Below, one piece after another: positions 11,601-23,506 of a DNA stretch of 64,000 bases. The DNA comes from Conchocele bisecta (taxonomy: Eukaryota; Mollusca; Bivalvia; Lucinida; Thyasiridae): NCBI GenBank assembly GCA_029237695.1, contig CM055265.1:76642013-76706012 (forward strand), given 5' to 3'. Below the pieces are notes generated by a model. That model ran no database searches. It had not been told where the DNA came from and worked only from the letters and a program-made list of their open reading frames with translations. The position numbers were made by a program, and so were the translations under genes. Position 1 is the first letter of the stretch. Every line of letters begins with the position of its first letter.

Positions 11601-12868
11601 ATAATAGGAAAACACCATTGAGTGGGGCACTTCTCCCGAAGCATTTGTAAACAAATATGTTTATCCGGGTATGACGACAATAACTAGAAAATGGCCAACT
11701 GGTAACCCCACGATTGAGTGGGGCACTTCTCCCGAAGCACTTGTAAAAAAATATGTTTAAACGGGTATGACAAAAATAACTTGAAAATGGCCAACTGGTG
11801 ACCCCAGGACCCTAATTGCGACCCCTTAAGGGGAATGTGACGGCATGAACCCCGTCTATGTTGTCAAGTATATATGTCTCAACAATAGGAACACACGATT
11901 GAGTGGGGCACTTCTCCCGAAGCACTTGTAAAAACGTATGTTTTATCCGGCTATGAAACAAAAAACTCGAAAATGGGCAACTGGTGACCCCAGGACACCT
12001 ATTGCGACCCCTTAAGGGGAATGTGACGACATGAACCCCCGTCTAAGTTATCTAGTATATATGTCTGAATAATAAGAAAACACAATTGAGTTGGGCACTT
12101 CACCTGAAGCACTTGTAAAACATTATGTTTTATACGTGTAAGTCAAAAATAACTCGAAAATGTGCAACTGGTGACCCCAGGACCCCCATTTCGACCCATT
12201 AAGGGGAAGCGACGGCATGAACCCCCGTATATGTTGTCTAGTATACATGTCTCAACAACTGGAACACACGATTGAGTGAGGCACCTCTCCCGAAGCACTT
12301 GTAAAAACATATGTTTATCCGGGTATGACAAAAATAACTCGAAAATGGGCAACTGGTGACCCCAGGACCCCTAATGCGACCCCTTAAGGGGAATGTGACG
12401 GTATGAAGCCCCGTCTATGTTGTCTAGTATATATGTCAGAATAATAGAAACACACACTTGAGTGGGGCACTTCTTCCGAAGCACTTGTAAAATAATATGT
12501 TTTATCCTGGTATGACAAAAATAAAACGAAAATGGGCAAATGGTGATCTGAAGACCCCCATTGCGACCCCTTAAGGGGAATTTGACGGCATGAACCCCCA
12601 TCTATGTTGTCCAGTATATATGTATGAATAACAAGAACACACGATTGAGTGGTGGTGCACGTTTCCCGAAAAATATGTTTTATCCGGATATGACAACAAT
12701 TAACGCGAAAATGGGCAAATGGTGATCTGAGGACCCCATTGCGACCCCTTAAGGGGAATGCGACGGCATGAACCCCGGTCTATGTTGTCGTTTTTATATG
12801 TCTGAATAATAGGAACACACTGTTTAGTGGGGCACTTCTCCCGAAGCACTTTTAAATAATTGTGCTTA
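8641..12868 (+). repeat. Satellite array, about 184-bp unit, forward orientation
   Basis: Units carry CCCCTTAAGGGGAATGTGAC, GGCATGAACCCCCGTCTA, GAGTGGGGCACTTCTCCCGA, CCGGGTATGACAAAAATAA and CAACTGGTGACCCCAGGA in that order. Unit starts near 10434, 10618 and 10803 set the spacing. Divergence between units is moderate and a few are truncated (near 11700). All open frames here are repeat translations. Confidence 0.9.
8970..10433. repeat. Two copies of a ~460-bp module inside the satellite
   Basis: 8970-9425 and 9972-10433 are close copies (TGGCGCATGCTATGCTGTCT... to GTCCCGTGATGCCTTAAGG). The end GTCCCGTGATGCCTTAAGGG is met in inverse form at about 9753-9774 (CCCCTTAAGGTCTCACGGGAC), suggesting a transposon with inverted ends inserted in the satellite. 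The spacer at 9430-9970 shows no gene. Confidence 0.7.
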
Positions 12869-13760
12869 CAGAGACGGGGATTTATGCCGTCTCATTCCCC
12901 TTAAGGGGTCGCAATGTGGGTCCTCAGGTCACCAGTGGCCCATTTTCGTGTTATTTTTATCATACCAGCATAAACATATTTTTTATCGCAAGTGCTTCGG
13001 GAGAAGTGCCCCACTCAATCGTGTGTTATTATTATTCGGACATATATACTACACAACATAGACGGGGGTTCAAGCCCGTCACATTCCTCTTAAGGGGTCG
13101 TAATGGGGGTCCTGGGGTCAAAAGTTGCCCATGTTCGTGTTATTTTTGTCATACCCGGATAAATCATACGTTTTACAAGTGCTTCGGCAGACGTGCCCCA
13201 CTCAATCCTGTGTTCTTGTTACTCAGACAGTTAAGTATATATACTAGACAACAGAGACGGGCGTTCATGCCGTCACATTCCCCTTAAGGTGTCGCAATGG
13301 GGTCCTCAGGTCACCAGTTGCCCACTTTCGTGTTATTTCTTTCATACCCGGATAAAACATAATATGTTACATGCGCGTCGGGAGAAGTGACCACTCATTT
13401 GTATGTTCTCCTTATTCAGCTATATATACTAGACAGCATAGACTAGGGTTCATGCCGTCACATTTCCCTTAAGCGGTCACAATGTGTCACAAGTTGCCCA
13501 TGTTCGTGTTATTTTTGTCAACCACCATAAAACAATATTTTGCAGGTGCTACGGGAGAAGTGCCCCACTCAATTATGTGTTCCTGTTATTGAAATGATTA
13601 TACTGGACAAAATAGACACGGCTCAAGCCGTCACATTCCCCTTAATATGTCGCAATGGGGATCCTGAGATCACACGTCCCATTCAATCATGTGTTCCTAT
13701 TATTCAGATATATGTACTATACAACATCGACAGGGCTTCATGTGCTGGATTTAAAATGTC
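12869..13760 (-). repeat. Satellite array in inverted orientation
   Basis: From 12869 the same ~184-bp unit runs in reverse complement (CATGCCGTCACATTCCCCTT, then CAAGTGCTTCGGGAGAAGTG). About five degenerate units follow. The open frame at 12862-13287 is a repeat translation. Confidence 0.85.
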
Positions 13761-14090
13761 AGTTACTGTGCATGTAGAAACAAAACACATATTGGATATT
13801 TGAGACATCATCTGACATTGAGACAGTATCCAAGTTTATCTTGGAAGCAAATTAAATTTGTTGAAACGACTGAGCATAAACAGTACATAGGTAAAGATCA
13901 TAGCTAGCTGAAAGTATACACAATAACTTCAGTTTATAATGTACACCGCAGTAGGCTGTTGTGGTACAAGCTATAGTGTTTGCATTCCGTCAGAAACGGG
14001 CTAACACAATACACAGGCAGATGCAGAGAAAGCACCCTTCAATATTTCTAGCAGTAGACTAGAAAATAACAATGCTTGTTTAACGAGAAT
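13761..14090. other. No gene recognised
   Basis: Unique-looking spacer between the inverted satellite and a tRNA-like sequence; nothing supports coding. Confidence 0.4.
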
Positions 14091-14164
14091 GGGCCCCACT
14101 GGGACTCGAACCCAGGTCACTAGTACGAATACCAGTATGATAGCCGCTGCACTTCTAGGCCTGA
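14091..14164 (-). repeat. tRNA-like sequence, probably SINE-derived
   Basis: On the minus strand a perfect box B (GGGTTCGAGTCCC) closes with CAGTGGGGCCC. The box A region (TAGAAGTGCAGCGG) is poor and the acceptor ends do not pair well, so I read it as a tRNA-derived repeat. Confidence 0.5.
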
Positions 14165-14264
14165 CAAAACCGATAAACACAACATTATTAAATCCAATAC
14201 TATGTTCATTTTAATAAAGGGTCTGTAAACAATTATTAAAGTTTGCCGGTATATTACTATTGTC

Positions 14265-15455
14265 CATAATGTACAGGTACATGCGATATGGGAGGGGTAC
14301 GGTACGTTGGTACACTGTGATATGTTGTAAATGACGGGGACAAGGGGGGTGGGAGGAGTGACGACTGAGTGTACATTATGTGACATGTTGTATATGTCAG
14401 AGACACGGTGACATGTTGTATATGTCGGCAACACGGAAGGAGTACGGCGCGCCGGTACACTATGTGACATGTTGTACAGGGCGGGGACACGGAAGGAGTA
14501 CGGCGCGCCGGTACACTATGTGACATGTTGTATAATTATGTCGGCGACATGGAGGAGTACGGCACGCCGGTACACTATGTGACATGTTGTATATGTCGGC
14601 GACACGGAAGGAGTACGGCGCGCCGGTACACTATGTGACATGTTGTATATGTCGGCGACACGGAGGAGTAAGGCCTGCCGGTACACTATGTGACATGTTG
14701 TATATTTCGTCAACACGGCAAGAGTACGACCCGCCGGCACACTATGTGACCTGTTGTACATGTCGGCAACACGGAAAGAGTACGGTCCGCCGGTACACTG
14801 TGCGACATGTTGTATATGTCCGCGACACGGGGTGGGGGGGGGGGGGGGTACAGTACGTCGATACTCTATGTGATATATTGTATATGTCGGCGATACGGGA
14901 GGAGTACGGTACGTTGTTACACTACGTTATATGTTGTAAATGACGGGGACACGGGATAAGTATGGCCTGCCTGTACACTATGTGACATGTTGTATAGATC
15001 GGGGACACAGGTGTGGAGGGGGAAGTGCGGCCCACCGGTACACTGTGGGACTTGGCCTGCCGGTACACTATGTGACTTGGCCAGCCAGTACACTATGTGA
15101 CATGTTGTACATATCGAGTGCGGTCCGCCGGTACACGGTACACTATGTGACATGTACATGTCCGCGACACGGGAGGAGTACGGTACGTCGGTACTCTATG
15201 TGAGATATTGTATATGTCGGCGATATGGGAGGAGTACAGCCCGCGGGCACACTATGTGACATGTTGTATATGTCTACGACACGGGAGGAGTACAGCCCGC
15301 GGGAACACTATGTGACATATTGTACAAGGTCGGCAACACGGGAGGAGTATGGCACGCCGGTACACTATGTGACCTGTTGTGAATGTGTCATGAACACGGG
15401 AGGAGTGCGACCCGTCGGTACACCATGTTGCATGTTGTATATATATACTAGTAAA
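14265..15455. repeat. Minisatellite, about 58-62-bp unit, roughly 20 copies
   Basis: The unit contains CACTATGTGACATGTTGTAT, GTCGGCGACACGG and GGAGTACGGCGCGCCGGTA. The GGCGCGCC and GCCGGTA portions vary most. All open frames on both strands (14120-15512) are translations of this repeat. Confidence 0.9.
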
Positions 15456-15467
15456 CATAGACAGGGG

Positions 15468-15780
15468 TTAAAGGTACATGCCCACTCAGTAGACACAACA
15501 TGTTCTTTATAGGGATTGAATAAGTATGTAATTGTGTCACTATTCCATCAGTTCCAAAATGTACGAATGCCCGATATACAGACATAATCATTTAGTAATA
15601 TTTATTTTATTGATAGTGACTCGCGGTTGTATCAGGCTATTTTCATATGCAAAGGAGGCATATGATATATTTTAATTATTTATACTAATTAAATGTTTCA
15701 CCTGAAAAAAATAATATTTTCGACAGATTAAAAGGTTTGATCATTGCACATCAAAAAATAAATACAGAGAATAAATAGTG
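15468..15780 (+). mobile_element. MITE family B, 5' half only
   Basis: It starts TTAAAGGTACATGCCCACTC and follows the copy at 48799-49310, but stops after AATACAGAGAATAAATAG and lacks the second TTAA end. Satellite sequence resumes immediately after. Confidence 0.75.
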
Positions 15781-15781
15781 G

Positions 15782-16090
15782 TCCTAATGGGGATTCTCAG
15801 ATTACTAGTCATCCATGTTCCTGTTAGTTTTGTCAACACCGCATAAATCTTAATACGTTGTATTTTACAAGTGCTGTGGGAGATATTCCCCCACTCAATT
15901 ACATGTTCCTTTAGACATATATACTGAACAACATAGACAGGTATTCATGCCGTCACATTCACCTTAAGGAGTCACAATGGTGATCCTCATATTACCAGTT
16001 GCCCATTTCCCTGTTATTTTTTGTGTATACACCACGTAACTCTTAATATTGTACAAGCTATTTGGGAGAGGGGCTCATGCCATCACATTC
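15782..16090 (-). repeat. Degenerate inverted satellite units
   Basis: GGGGATTCTCAGATTACTAG, CATGCCGTCACATTCACCTTAAGG and GGAGATATTCCCCCACTCAA mark about two diverged ~184-bp units in reverse orientation. Confidence 0.7.
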
Positions 16091-16149
16091 CCCAAGTTTA
16101 AGAGTACCCATTTTTTTCAACACCACATATATAGTGTATACTGTTATGT

Positions 16150-16930
16150 AGTTTTCCTTTTTTTTTGGCTACATTCTTGTAACCAATGTTTTTGTCATCT
16201 TTATATCACGGAGAACAAAACTGGGGCGGTTCCATTTTTGTTCAACAATTCCTTTGGCCGCCATCTTGGATTTCAAAATGCTGTACTCCTTATATATACA
16301 CTTCTGATACAGGTAGAAGATTGATTTGTCTTTTGGTGATAATCATATTTTGACCACAAAGAATAACACCAGTGTTATTTTCATTTTTAGCAACCCCTAT
16401 GGCGGCCATGTTTGATTTAAAAATGGCCACCCTGAAATCGTATACAATATATTGTAATATTCATATCTACATTTACAATGCAGATAGAAGGTTCTTTTTT
16501 TCGGCTATGCCATCTACATACTTAAGATAATACAATTGGGGTTGGTTCCACTTTTTCTGATTACTGGTATGGCGGAAATGTTGTTTCAAAATGACCTCTA
16601 TGTAAACAATATTTCTTATGTCTTCACTACGTACTTGTCTTTATTAAAGTGTATATGTTGTATTGACTGTTTTGGAACGTTCTTTGAAAAAACGTTCTTT
16701 GTATCATCAAAGAAAACATGAGTTGTTCCTATTATTCTAATTTCCAAAATTATGATATAACCATGGACAAACCATTTGGACTGATTTGTTCCCTGACTAT
16801 GATCATTATTGAAAGTAAATTACATGTATATATGACTAAAGTCAATTTCAAGTCACTGTTCATGACAGACATGTTAGATTTCAAAATGGCCATTGTGTGT
16901 ATGCAGGAAGTTTCGTAATTATGGATACAG
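16150..16930. repeat. ATGGCGGCC-type dispersed repeat
   Basis: Contains TTTGGCCGCCATCTTGGATT, TATGGCGGCCATGTTTG and GGGGTTGGTTCCACTTTTT. These match, in reverse complement, the repeat duplicated at 18776-19945. No gene is seen. Confidence 0.55.
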
Positions 16931-17440
16931 TGCTTTCAAGCAGTTTCATCACCATCTGCATTAGAGTCTCCATCTTGTTGGTGTTCCTGAAAGGCAGTGC
17001 TGGCACAATGACACTCAAAATGCGGTCAAAGGAGTTGCTTGCACACAATATATACCCTATACAAACTTGTATGCAGAAAAGTGTAGAATAACTGTCGAAA
17101 AGCCAGTATTTGTGTGAGTAAATGACTATTTGGCATTCAAACGCCATCTGTACGTGTTCAGTATGTGTAGACGACGTGAATAAAATGTCAGATTGATTGC
17201 CACAACACACTCTATATATAATACAGAATTGCTATGTATGAAACTGTAGAAAAATGTTTATGGCCACCTTCAAAAGGAAGTATCATTATTAGTTCCATGG
17301 TCACTATCATGATTTACGATTACCATATGGTAATATATTAAGAGATCGCATCTCCTGTGTCAATATAAAAGTGATCAGTGTCTTGATGGTCCAAATTGCG
17401 TTTCACTTGTTGAAATTGTCATATTATGACGTGACAAAGC
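16931..17440. other. No gene recognised
   Basis: Sequence between a repeat and the gypsy remnant. It may include an eroded upstream part of that retrotransposon, but I could not align it. The minus frame at 16881-17210 has no domain I know. Confidence 0.35.
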
Positions 17441-17449
17441 CAGAGACAC

Positions 17450-18599
17450 AGTAGTATGGTGTGCCACAAAGGCAAGCCAATGGCTAATGCTTCCAAATAA
17501 TTGATTCTCGCAGAAAACTAATATGCTCTGATTGAACATGAATAATGAGGAATGTTATTTGGACGGAAACGTGTACGGACTGACTGTTCAAGTGGAGTAA
17601 GATCACTTGCCTCTCATATCTATTAAATAAATACTCTATCCATTTCGTCACAGACTACGTGATATTTTACTGCTGGTGAAGCATTATGACCTGGCAATGA
17701 AACACGTTTCTGACAAAAACATACTAGTTACTGATACGCTATCCCACGAGTCATACATATATTCTAACTTTATTAATGGTATGAAATCACATGTAAATGT
17801 AATATTCGCGAACTTACCTGTCAGTGATCACAGGTTGCAAGAACTTGACTGAGTAAGATGCACAATTGATTATGCTAGAAAAACAAGTCTAAAGGGATAA
17901 CTCAATTTCAGAACACAATGTCCACAGAAGAAAGTGGCGTTATGGGATTACAGAGATAAACTGAAAGGATCTAAACACATAATTCTGACTCCTATTGAGT
18001 CCTAAACGTTGCAAGCACTGCACAATGCCATCTCGGCATTATGTTCTGGTAAAATGGTAGGAAGATGTTCAATTGAAGATAGAAACTGAAATGCTAAAGA
18101 CACTCCGACATCACACTATGTACCCGGCCACCTATGACAAAGTGTTGCTACAAACATTTCCAATGGTCATTGGCTACCAGAAATGTGCTGCTTTAAGGAA
18201 AGAATGGGATTTTCTTAATATCACGTACTCTATGTAGCCAAGGTCCAGTGGGTTAGCGAACTGTTGAAACACAGTTTCTTAAAAAACAAAAGGTGAATGT
18301 ACAATACCTATATTTGGGTATACTGGAATATCGAAACTCCTATAACCGGCACAAAAAGGTCACCTACATAGTTATTGATGGGACAGCGGTTTCTATTCAG
18401 TTTACTGACCACTTATGAGCAGGTATTTCCAATACATGTTTCGGTTTGTGACAAGATCAGATCTAGTCATCAACATCACCAGAGCCAGAAACGCTATGAT
18501 AAAAGCGTAGTAGCTTTACAATTAAAAGAGCTAAACATCGGCGACCAAGTTGGACTCCATAAAGACAACAAACTGTTGAGATCAGTTGAAGTTTGCTAG
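17450..18599 (+). pseudogene. Ty3/gypsy retrotransposon pol remnant (RNase H to integrase)
   Basis: Read across stops and frame changes, the plus strand gives pieces in the order of a gypsy pol C-terminal half. The pieces are an RNase H-like block (about 17466-17600, with PMANASK and RVRTD), YDLAMKHVSDKNILVTDTLS (about 17680), LPVSDHRLQELD (17815), an integrase piece KEWDFLNITYS (18200), and finally MMGQRFLFSLLTTYEQ and RYDKSVVALQLKELNIGDQV (18375-18560). These resemble the PGK..VADTLSR, FAKEWGF and LLMGRRL..LP/KPLKPGD.V segments known from this superfamily. Several stops show it is long dead. No LTR was found. Confidence 0.7.
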
Positions 18600-18775
18600 C
18601 GCAATGCCATTTCTTACAGGCTGCAGATTGTGCCCAATATCGCCGTAACAGACGCTTTCTCATGAAGCAATGGAAAATATGAGTATTTACCTTTGTAATG
18701 CAATATACAATACAATACTATACACTTTATTGGATAACATGGGATGATTTGCCATATTTTCTTCTTATTTTAAAG

Positions 18776-19256
18776 GAAAACACATGTGCTGACAAAGATA
18801 TCATTTGAAGAAATAACTATAAGCCACAGCAATACGTAATAGATGTAAGTTCTTGAAGTGGCACTGTATGTGTCACACTTATTTCCAGTGGCCATTTTGA
18901 AGATAGTGGTGTCTGGTACCACAGTACTAGTTAGCAATAATCTCAACAGATTGTGTTCATTGTATTAGGAGTACAAGCAGAAGAAACATACAAAATATCA
19001 CCACTGCATTAAACATGTATGATAAATATTAGATTGTCAAGTTTAAATGGCGGCGATTTTAAAAATAATATGGCCGCCATTTTAAAATATACTGAAATAA
19101 TTATACCAATATTTCTTATAATAAATAATAATTAAAAACACCACATTTCAAGTTGACTTTAAATATTAATTAATTTCAATGGCGGCCAATCTGAATTTCA
19201 AAATGCTGGCCATGCGGCTCTTAAAAAAATGGAACCAACTTCAGTTTTGTTACATG
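18776..19256. repeat. ATGGCGGCC-type repeat, copy 1 of a direct pair
   Basis: Runs from an AACACATGTGCTGACAAAG-like start to AAAATGGAACCAACTTCAG and aligns with 19441-19945 in the same order (CAATATTTCTTAT, AACACCACAT, GGCGGCCA). Divergence is high (roughly 25-30% by eye). Confidence 0.6.
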
Positions 19257-19263
19257 TTGCAGT

Positions 19264-19408
19264 GTTGTGCCTAGAGCGAGCCCGGGGGACATTTTCCTAC
19301 CTAAAATTGTCAATGTCCCTTACAATTTCAAAATCTCCCCATTATTTTAATACAAAAAGGGCCCAAAATCTGACATTGTCCCTCTGAAAGTGAGACCTAG
19401 GCACAACC
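19264..19408. mobile_element. Small inverted-repeat element
   Basis: It begins GTTGTGCCTAG and ends CTAGGCACAAC, about 145 bp. It lies exactly between the two repeat copies at 18776 and 19441. No target duplication is certain. Confidence 0.55.
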
Positions 19409-19440
19409 CTGATGTTTTATATAGAAAATTATAGATATGT

Positions 19441-19945
19441 TTTCAAGCAGATACACACGTTCCAATCACAATATCATTTGAAAGAACATAACTACAGCCA
19501 CAGAAATTCTAGAATGTGTAACAAATCTTTTATGTGGCGATGTACATAACACACTTAGTTGCGGTGGACATTTTTAAGATAAAGATTACTCGTATCACAT
19601 TACCAGTTAGAAATAATTTCGGCTGACTGTGTTCAAAGAAATACGAGTATGTACAACCAGAAGGAAAATACAAAATCTTACCACAACACTCAAAAATGAA
19701 AAATAAATACTGATTTCAAATTTTGAAATGGCGGCTATTTTGAAAACCAAAATGGCTGGTGTCTCAAAATGTATTGAACTCATTCTGCCAATATTTCTTG
19801 TCCATAATAATTCCGCTGCAAAAACACCACATATTTAATGACTTTGACCTCGAAATATAAATGTCAATGGTGGCCATTTTGAATTTCAAGATGGCGGCCA
19901 TATGGCTTATTGAAAAAAATGGAACCAACCCCAGTTTTGTTGTAC
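19441..19945. repeat. ATGGCGGCC-type repeat, copy 2 of a direct pair
   Basis: Same order of landmarks as 18776-19256, ending TTCAAGATGGCGGCCATATG and AATGGAACCAACCCCAGT. The short minus frame at 19764-19982 is a translation of the repeat. Confidence 0.6.
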
Positions 19946-19989
19946 GTGGTCTATAGATGAAAAAAAACCTTGGTTCAAACAATGTAGCA

Positions 19990-20275
19990 ACAAATTAAGC
20001 AAACCCTAAAATAACGACATAGCAGTATACACTAATAACTAAATATTTTATAAGTGATTTGGGAGAAATGCCCCTCTCAATTCTGTGTTCCTTTTATTCA
20101 TACCTATATAATAGACAACATAGATAGGGGTCCATTCCGTCACATTCCCCTTAAAGGGTGACAATGGGGATCCTCAGATTATCAGTTGTTACGGTTCATG
20201 CTATTTTTTAAAACTGCAAACATGTTACAAATGATTTAGGAGAAGTGCCCAACTCAATTCTGAGTGTCACGGTAT
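19990..20275 (-). repeat. Degenerate inverted satellite units
   Basis: GGGAGAAATGCCCCTCTCAA and CCGTCACATTCCCCTTAAAG identify one to two diverged copies of the ~184-bp satellite. Confidence 0.65.
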
Positions 20276-20490
20276 GTATACAACTCGCGATGGGCAGGAG
20301 GTGTATATTCGTGCCCGGCTAGCTCAGTAAGTTAGAGCGATGGTACAGTACAGAGGCCCCCGATTCGAGTCCAGGCCGATGAGCATCTTTATTGCCCTGT
20401 CACATTTGGTGCCCAATATCGGTTAGAACGATGGTAAAGTAATCCATAGGTCCGCAGTTCGAGGCCGGGCCGAGCGCATCTTTCTCGTCC
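20276..20490 (+). repeat. Two tRNA-like SINE heads in tandem
   Basis: GCCCGGCTAGCTCAGTAAGT (20312) with GATTCGAGTCC, then CGGTTAGAACGATGGTA (20412) with AGTTCGAGGCC, both followed by a TCTTTCTCGTCCTGTGAC-like tail. They are relatives of the arms at 6232-6666. Mutated boxes and poor acceptor pairing argue against real tRNAs. Confidence 0.55.
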
Positions 20491-20504
20491 TGTGACACAA
20501 GTTA

Positions 20505-20830
20505 GAATAATTTAGATATATAGTAGACAATATAAACAGTGGTTTATGCCACCACATTCCCCTGAAAGGGGTCAAAATTACCAATTGCCCATTTTCATCT
20601 TATTGCATGCATATTTTACAAAAATTCAAGTGGTTTGGGAGAAGTGTCTAACTGAATTCTGAGACTGTGATAGTATTATTTAAACATGTGTACTAGGCAA
20701 AATAGAGGACGATTCATCCTGTCACATTCATCTGATGGGGTCACAATGGGGGTCTTCCGTTGACTACTGGTATTTGCCCTTTTGTCCGGCCATTTTTATC
20801 AACATACTAATTTATCTTAAATGTTATAAG
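20505..20830 (-). repeat. Degenerate inverted satellite units
   Basis: ACCACATTCCCCTGAAAGG, GGGAGAAGTGTCTAACTGAA and CCTGTCACATTCATCTGATG show two further eroded satellite units. Confidence 0.55.
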
Positions 20831-22390
20831 TAAAGACTGCTCACTCGTCAAGACCGCATCACAAAACACGAGGAAAGAATAAGCTGTTATTGTGACAAAA
20901 TAATACACAGCAGGTGTCTCAGCTATGATACAGAAAGCATACAAGACCGATGAAGTAGTAAAAGTCTTATCCGTATAGCCAAAATTATCTCAGCTACATT
21001 CAACTTGACTTGAAATCATGTGATTCATGACCTGCTTAAACCACATGGCCACAAAAATAAGTTCATTGTATTCAACTTTCAAGTCAATACGCATGCATTC
21101 ACATTGTAAATCTTTAATGTGGGTTTAAGTGGGTGGGGTAATATTTAGTGTTGCGGTGTTACCTGCGTCTTAAGCTGCTTCACAACAGGATTCCAGACAA
21201 TTATCTGATTAAAATGCTTTAACTTATTTATTAACTGAGTGAATATAATCCACAGTTAAACATGCATTTAGCTATATTTGGACATATTTGAGATATGTTC
21301 TGATACTGATTGTTCGTGCCACTATGCACATGTCATAATTTACAGGCCGATTTCGGGACGAACAGCGTCGGAATGACTTGGAACCTCATAAAATAAAAAT
21401 ATTATCTAAATTTATGAATAGTCAATGCTTAATAAAATATTAAAGTATCTATTTCTGGGTAATTCTGTTGAACTGACATCGTGAAAATGCTTTTAATACA
21501 CAGATTTATGCAGACTATTCAGTTCGCAATACTCATCATTGTTGGCGAAGGCAAATTGAATGAATAAAGCCGAGTAATCCGAACTACCGGAAAGTAACAC
21601 GCTGAGGTACTCCGAAACTATCGTCGACTAGTTTGATTTCAGTTATTCTCGGCGTTCTTTGTTAACATACACAGTTCTGCATTGATTTACATTGGAGGTA
21701 AATACTGCATGACGGCTATAATGCCGTACTACACTAGGCATACGTGTATACCAGGTAAATACATAATTATGGTGTCATAGTTCTACTATATACTTAACAT
21801 AATAGCTAAGTCGTCTTAATTCAGTTGATAATCGCGTCCAGACGAGATAAATAGGGGTGTCTACCCCTTAGTTGCATTTTTAAATCGTTTCAGTATATGT
21901 TATACTATCAGATTTACGAAGCAATTATGTTTGAATTAAATAATGATCACGGGTAGAACGGGTGTTTAACCCTAACACACGTAATCTCACTGACTGGCGT
22001 AAATCCTTGTTATGCCGTGTTTTAACCAATTTCATAAATGTGTTATGACACACGTGTAATAACACATGGAGCGCAATTGATCGGCTGGCCGCATCACGTA
22101 ATTACGTATTCATATTATGCGCCAAAGTTATGTCAAATTAATAAAATAGAGACGTTCCAAATGACGTCCGTAATGGCGCGACAAAGCAATGATGTTTTGA
22201 CGTAGACGTCATCATGTTTTAAACGTCATTAGAAGTGACCCACTAACATTACTGCAATTGTCAGAATGAGTTCCCGTGTTGTAGTATGAAGTGTTTACGA
22301 AGAACAGGAACCTGTTATATGGCTTATTTATATAAATTGTATTGCTAGGATTAAAACTATTTTTCTCCGCATTTCGCACCCGCAGATGCT
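20831..22390. other. No gene recognised (1.5 kb)
   Basis: AT-rich, with no frame over 60 codons and no obvious repeat. A short stretch near 21125 (GTGGGTTTAAGTGGGTGGGG) resembles repeat sequence near 9200. Confidence 0.45.
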
Positions 22391-22394
22391 TTGA

Positions 22395-22512
22395 TAGAAC
22401 GTATACCGAAAAACTTTAACCAAAAACCCGGACGTATGTATGTACGGACGTACGTACGCCAATGTGTCGACTGTATCACACTGTCCGCAAGCGGGCGCGA
22501 CAAAAACACGTT
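22395..22512. repeat. GCGGGCGCGAC dispersed element
   Basis: CTTTAACC...CCGGACGTATGTATGTACGGAC...CACTGTCCGCAAGCGGGCGCGAC matches 25190-25313, including the variable CGTACGTACG run. Related ends (TCGCGCCTGCCGA, GCAGGCGCGAC) flank 27838-28058 and 61857-62168. Confidence 0.6.
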
Positions 22513-23160
22513 ACTCATATGTAGAAAGTAAATGAACACACGATATAGCAGTCTAACTACACATATTTTATTGACGATGATTGAAACAGAGAAATTTGAG
22601 ACAGTGAATAACGAGATCAGCATATGCGCAGTCTGATCCGAGCATGCAGTGTTGACTTCTGTTAAGAAGGTGCTGCATTTCGTGTATGCATGCAACGGGA
22701 GCGTTAGATCGGTATCAGACAGTTTGCATGCGCTAACCTGTCAGCAGTGAGCCTTATCTTTCGCCGTGGCGGATGGCATATCATCACACAGCTTTAACTG
22801 CCTCTGTCGTTGACGGACACAATGTGGCTTATGTAATTGACGCCCAGGGTTGTCCAAGATCAACAGGTGCGTCCGTGCACTCTGACAAGACTCTGTATAT
22901 GTGCCACGGTACTCTACAACAAATGTCTGCAGTCGCTTTTGGTCTAGAAAATCGTACCAACACAATTGGGGGTGGGGGCGGTCAATCGGTATTCACACGA
23001 CGGCAACAGCTTCTGCTTATTCAGGAACGCGTCTATAAATCGCATTCCACGCACAACCAATTGTTCGCTCTGGAAATAGTGCAGGATCGCAATGAACGAG
23101 TCGTGCAAGGTACAAGATCACATGGCTTGGTTCAGTTCACAAGCTACACTTGATTGTGTA
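22513..23160. other. Possible decayed coding sequence, unidentified
   Basis: A minus-strand frame at about 22970-23130 reads with coding-like codons (LVVRGMRFIDAFLNKQKLLP). It has no known motif and is bounded by stops. The overlapping plus frame at 22773-23153 has a glycine run from a G-rich tract. I cannot name either. Confidence 0.25.
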
Positions 23161-23274
23161 ATGTATAGTCAAAAGGCAGATCACGTATCATACCATTAGA
23201 TGTATTGCATATGAAGTCGAAAACACAAATTGTGCAATGTCAAGGTTTGATGTAGCAGATCACATATGTGTCTG

Positions 23275-23506
23275 TGACTGGAGAAATGGGATGTGTTCTG
23301 CGACCAATGTGGATCCAGATCAGCCTGTGCATCCGCACAGTCTAATTAGGATATGCACCGCTCGTTGTTCGTTCCATCAATGAACCACATGTACTGCTTC
23401 TAACAAGCAATATAGATGGTTATCAGGCTATATGAGTGTGCTATTTGATCAGGATCCACACTGGTAAAAAGTTCCATAAGCTCCATTTCTCCAATCACAG
23501 CCATAC
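23275..23506. mobile_element. MITE family A, near full length
   Basis: The left end ATGTGTCTGTGACTGGAG and right end TTTCTCCAATCACAGCCAT are inverted copies. The inner sequence follows the copy at 51252 (GATCAGCCTGTGCATCCGCA). About 232 bp. Confidence 0.8.

Noticed and set aside
12862..13287. 141-codon plus-strand frame
   Set aside because: It repeats with the ~184-bp satellite period and shows no domain.
14120..15512. Several 80-119-codon frames on both strands
   Set aside because: All follow the ~60-bp minisatellite; codons repeat with the unit.
22773..23153. 126-codon plus-strand frame
   Set aside because: No domain, a glycine run from a G tract and an equally open minus strand; coding status cannot be supported.
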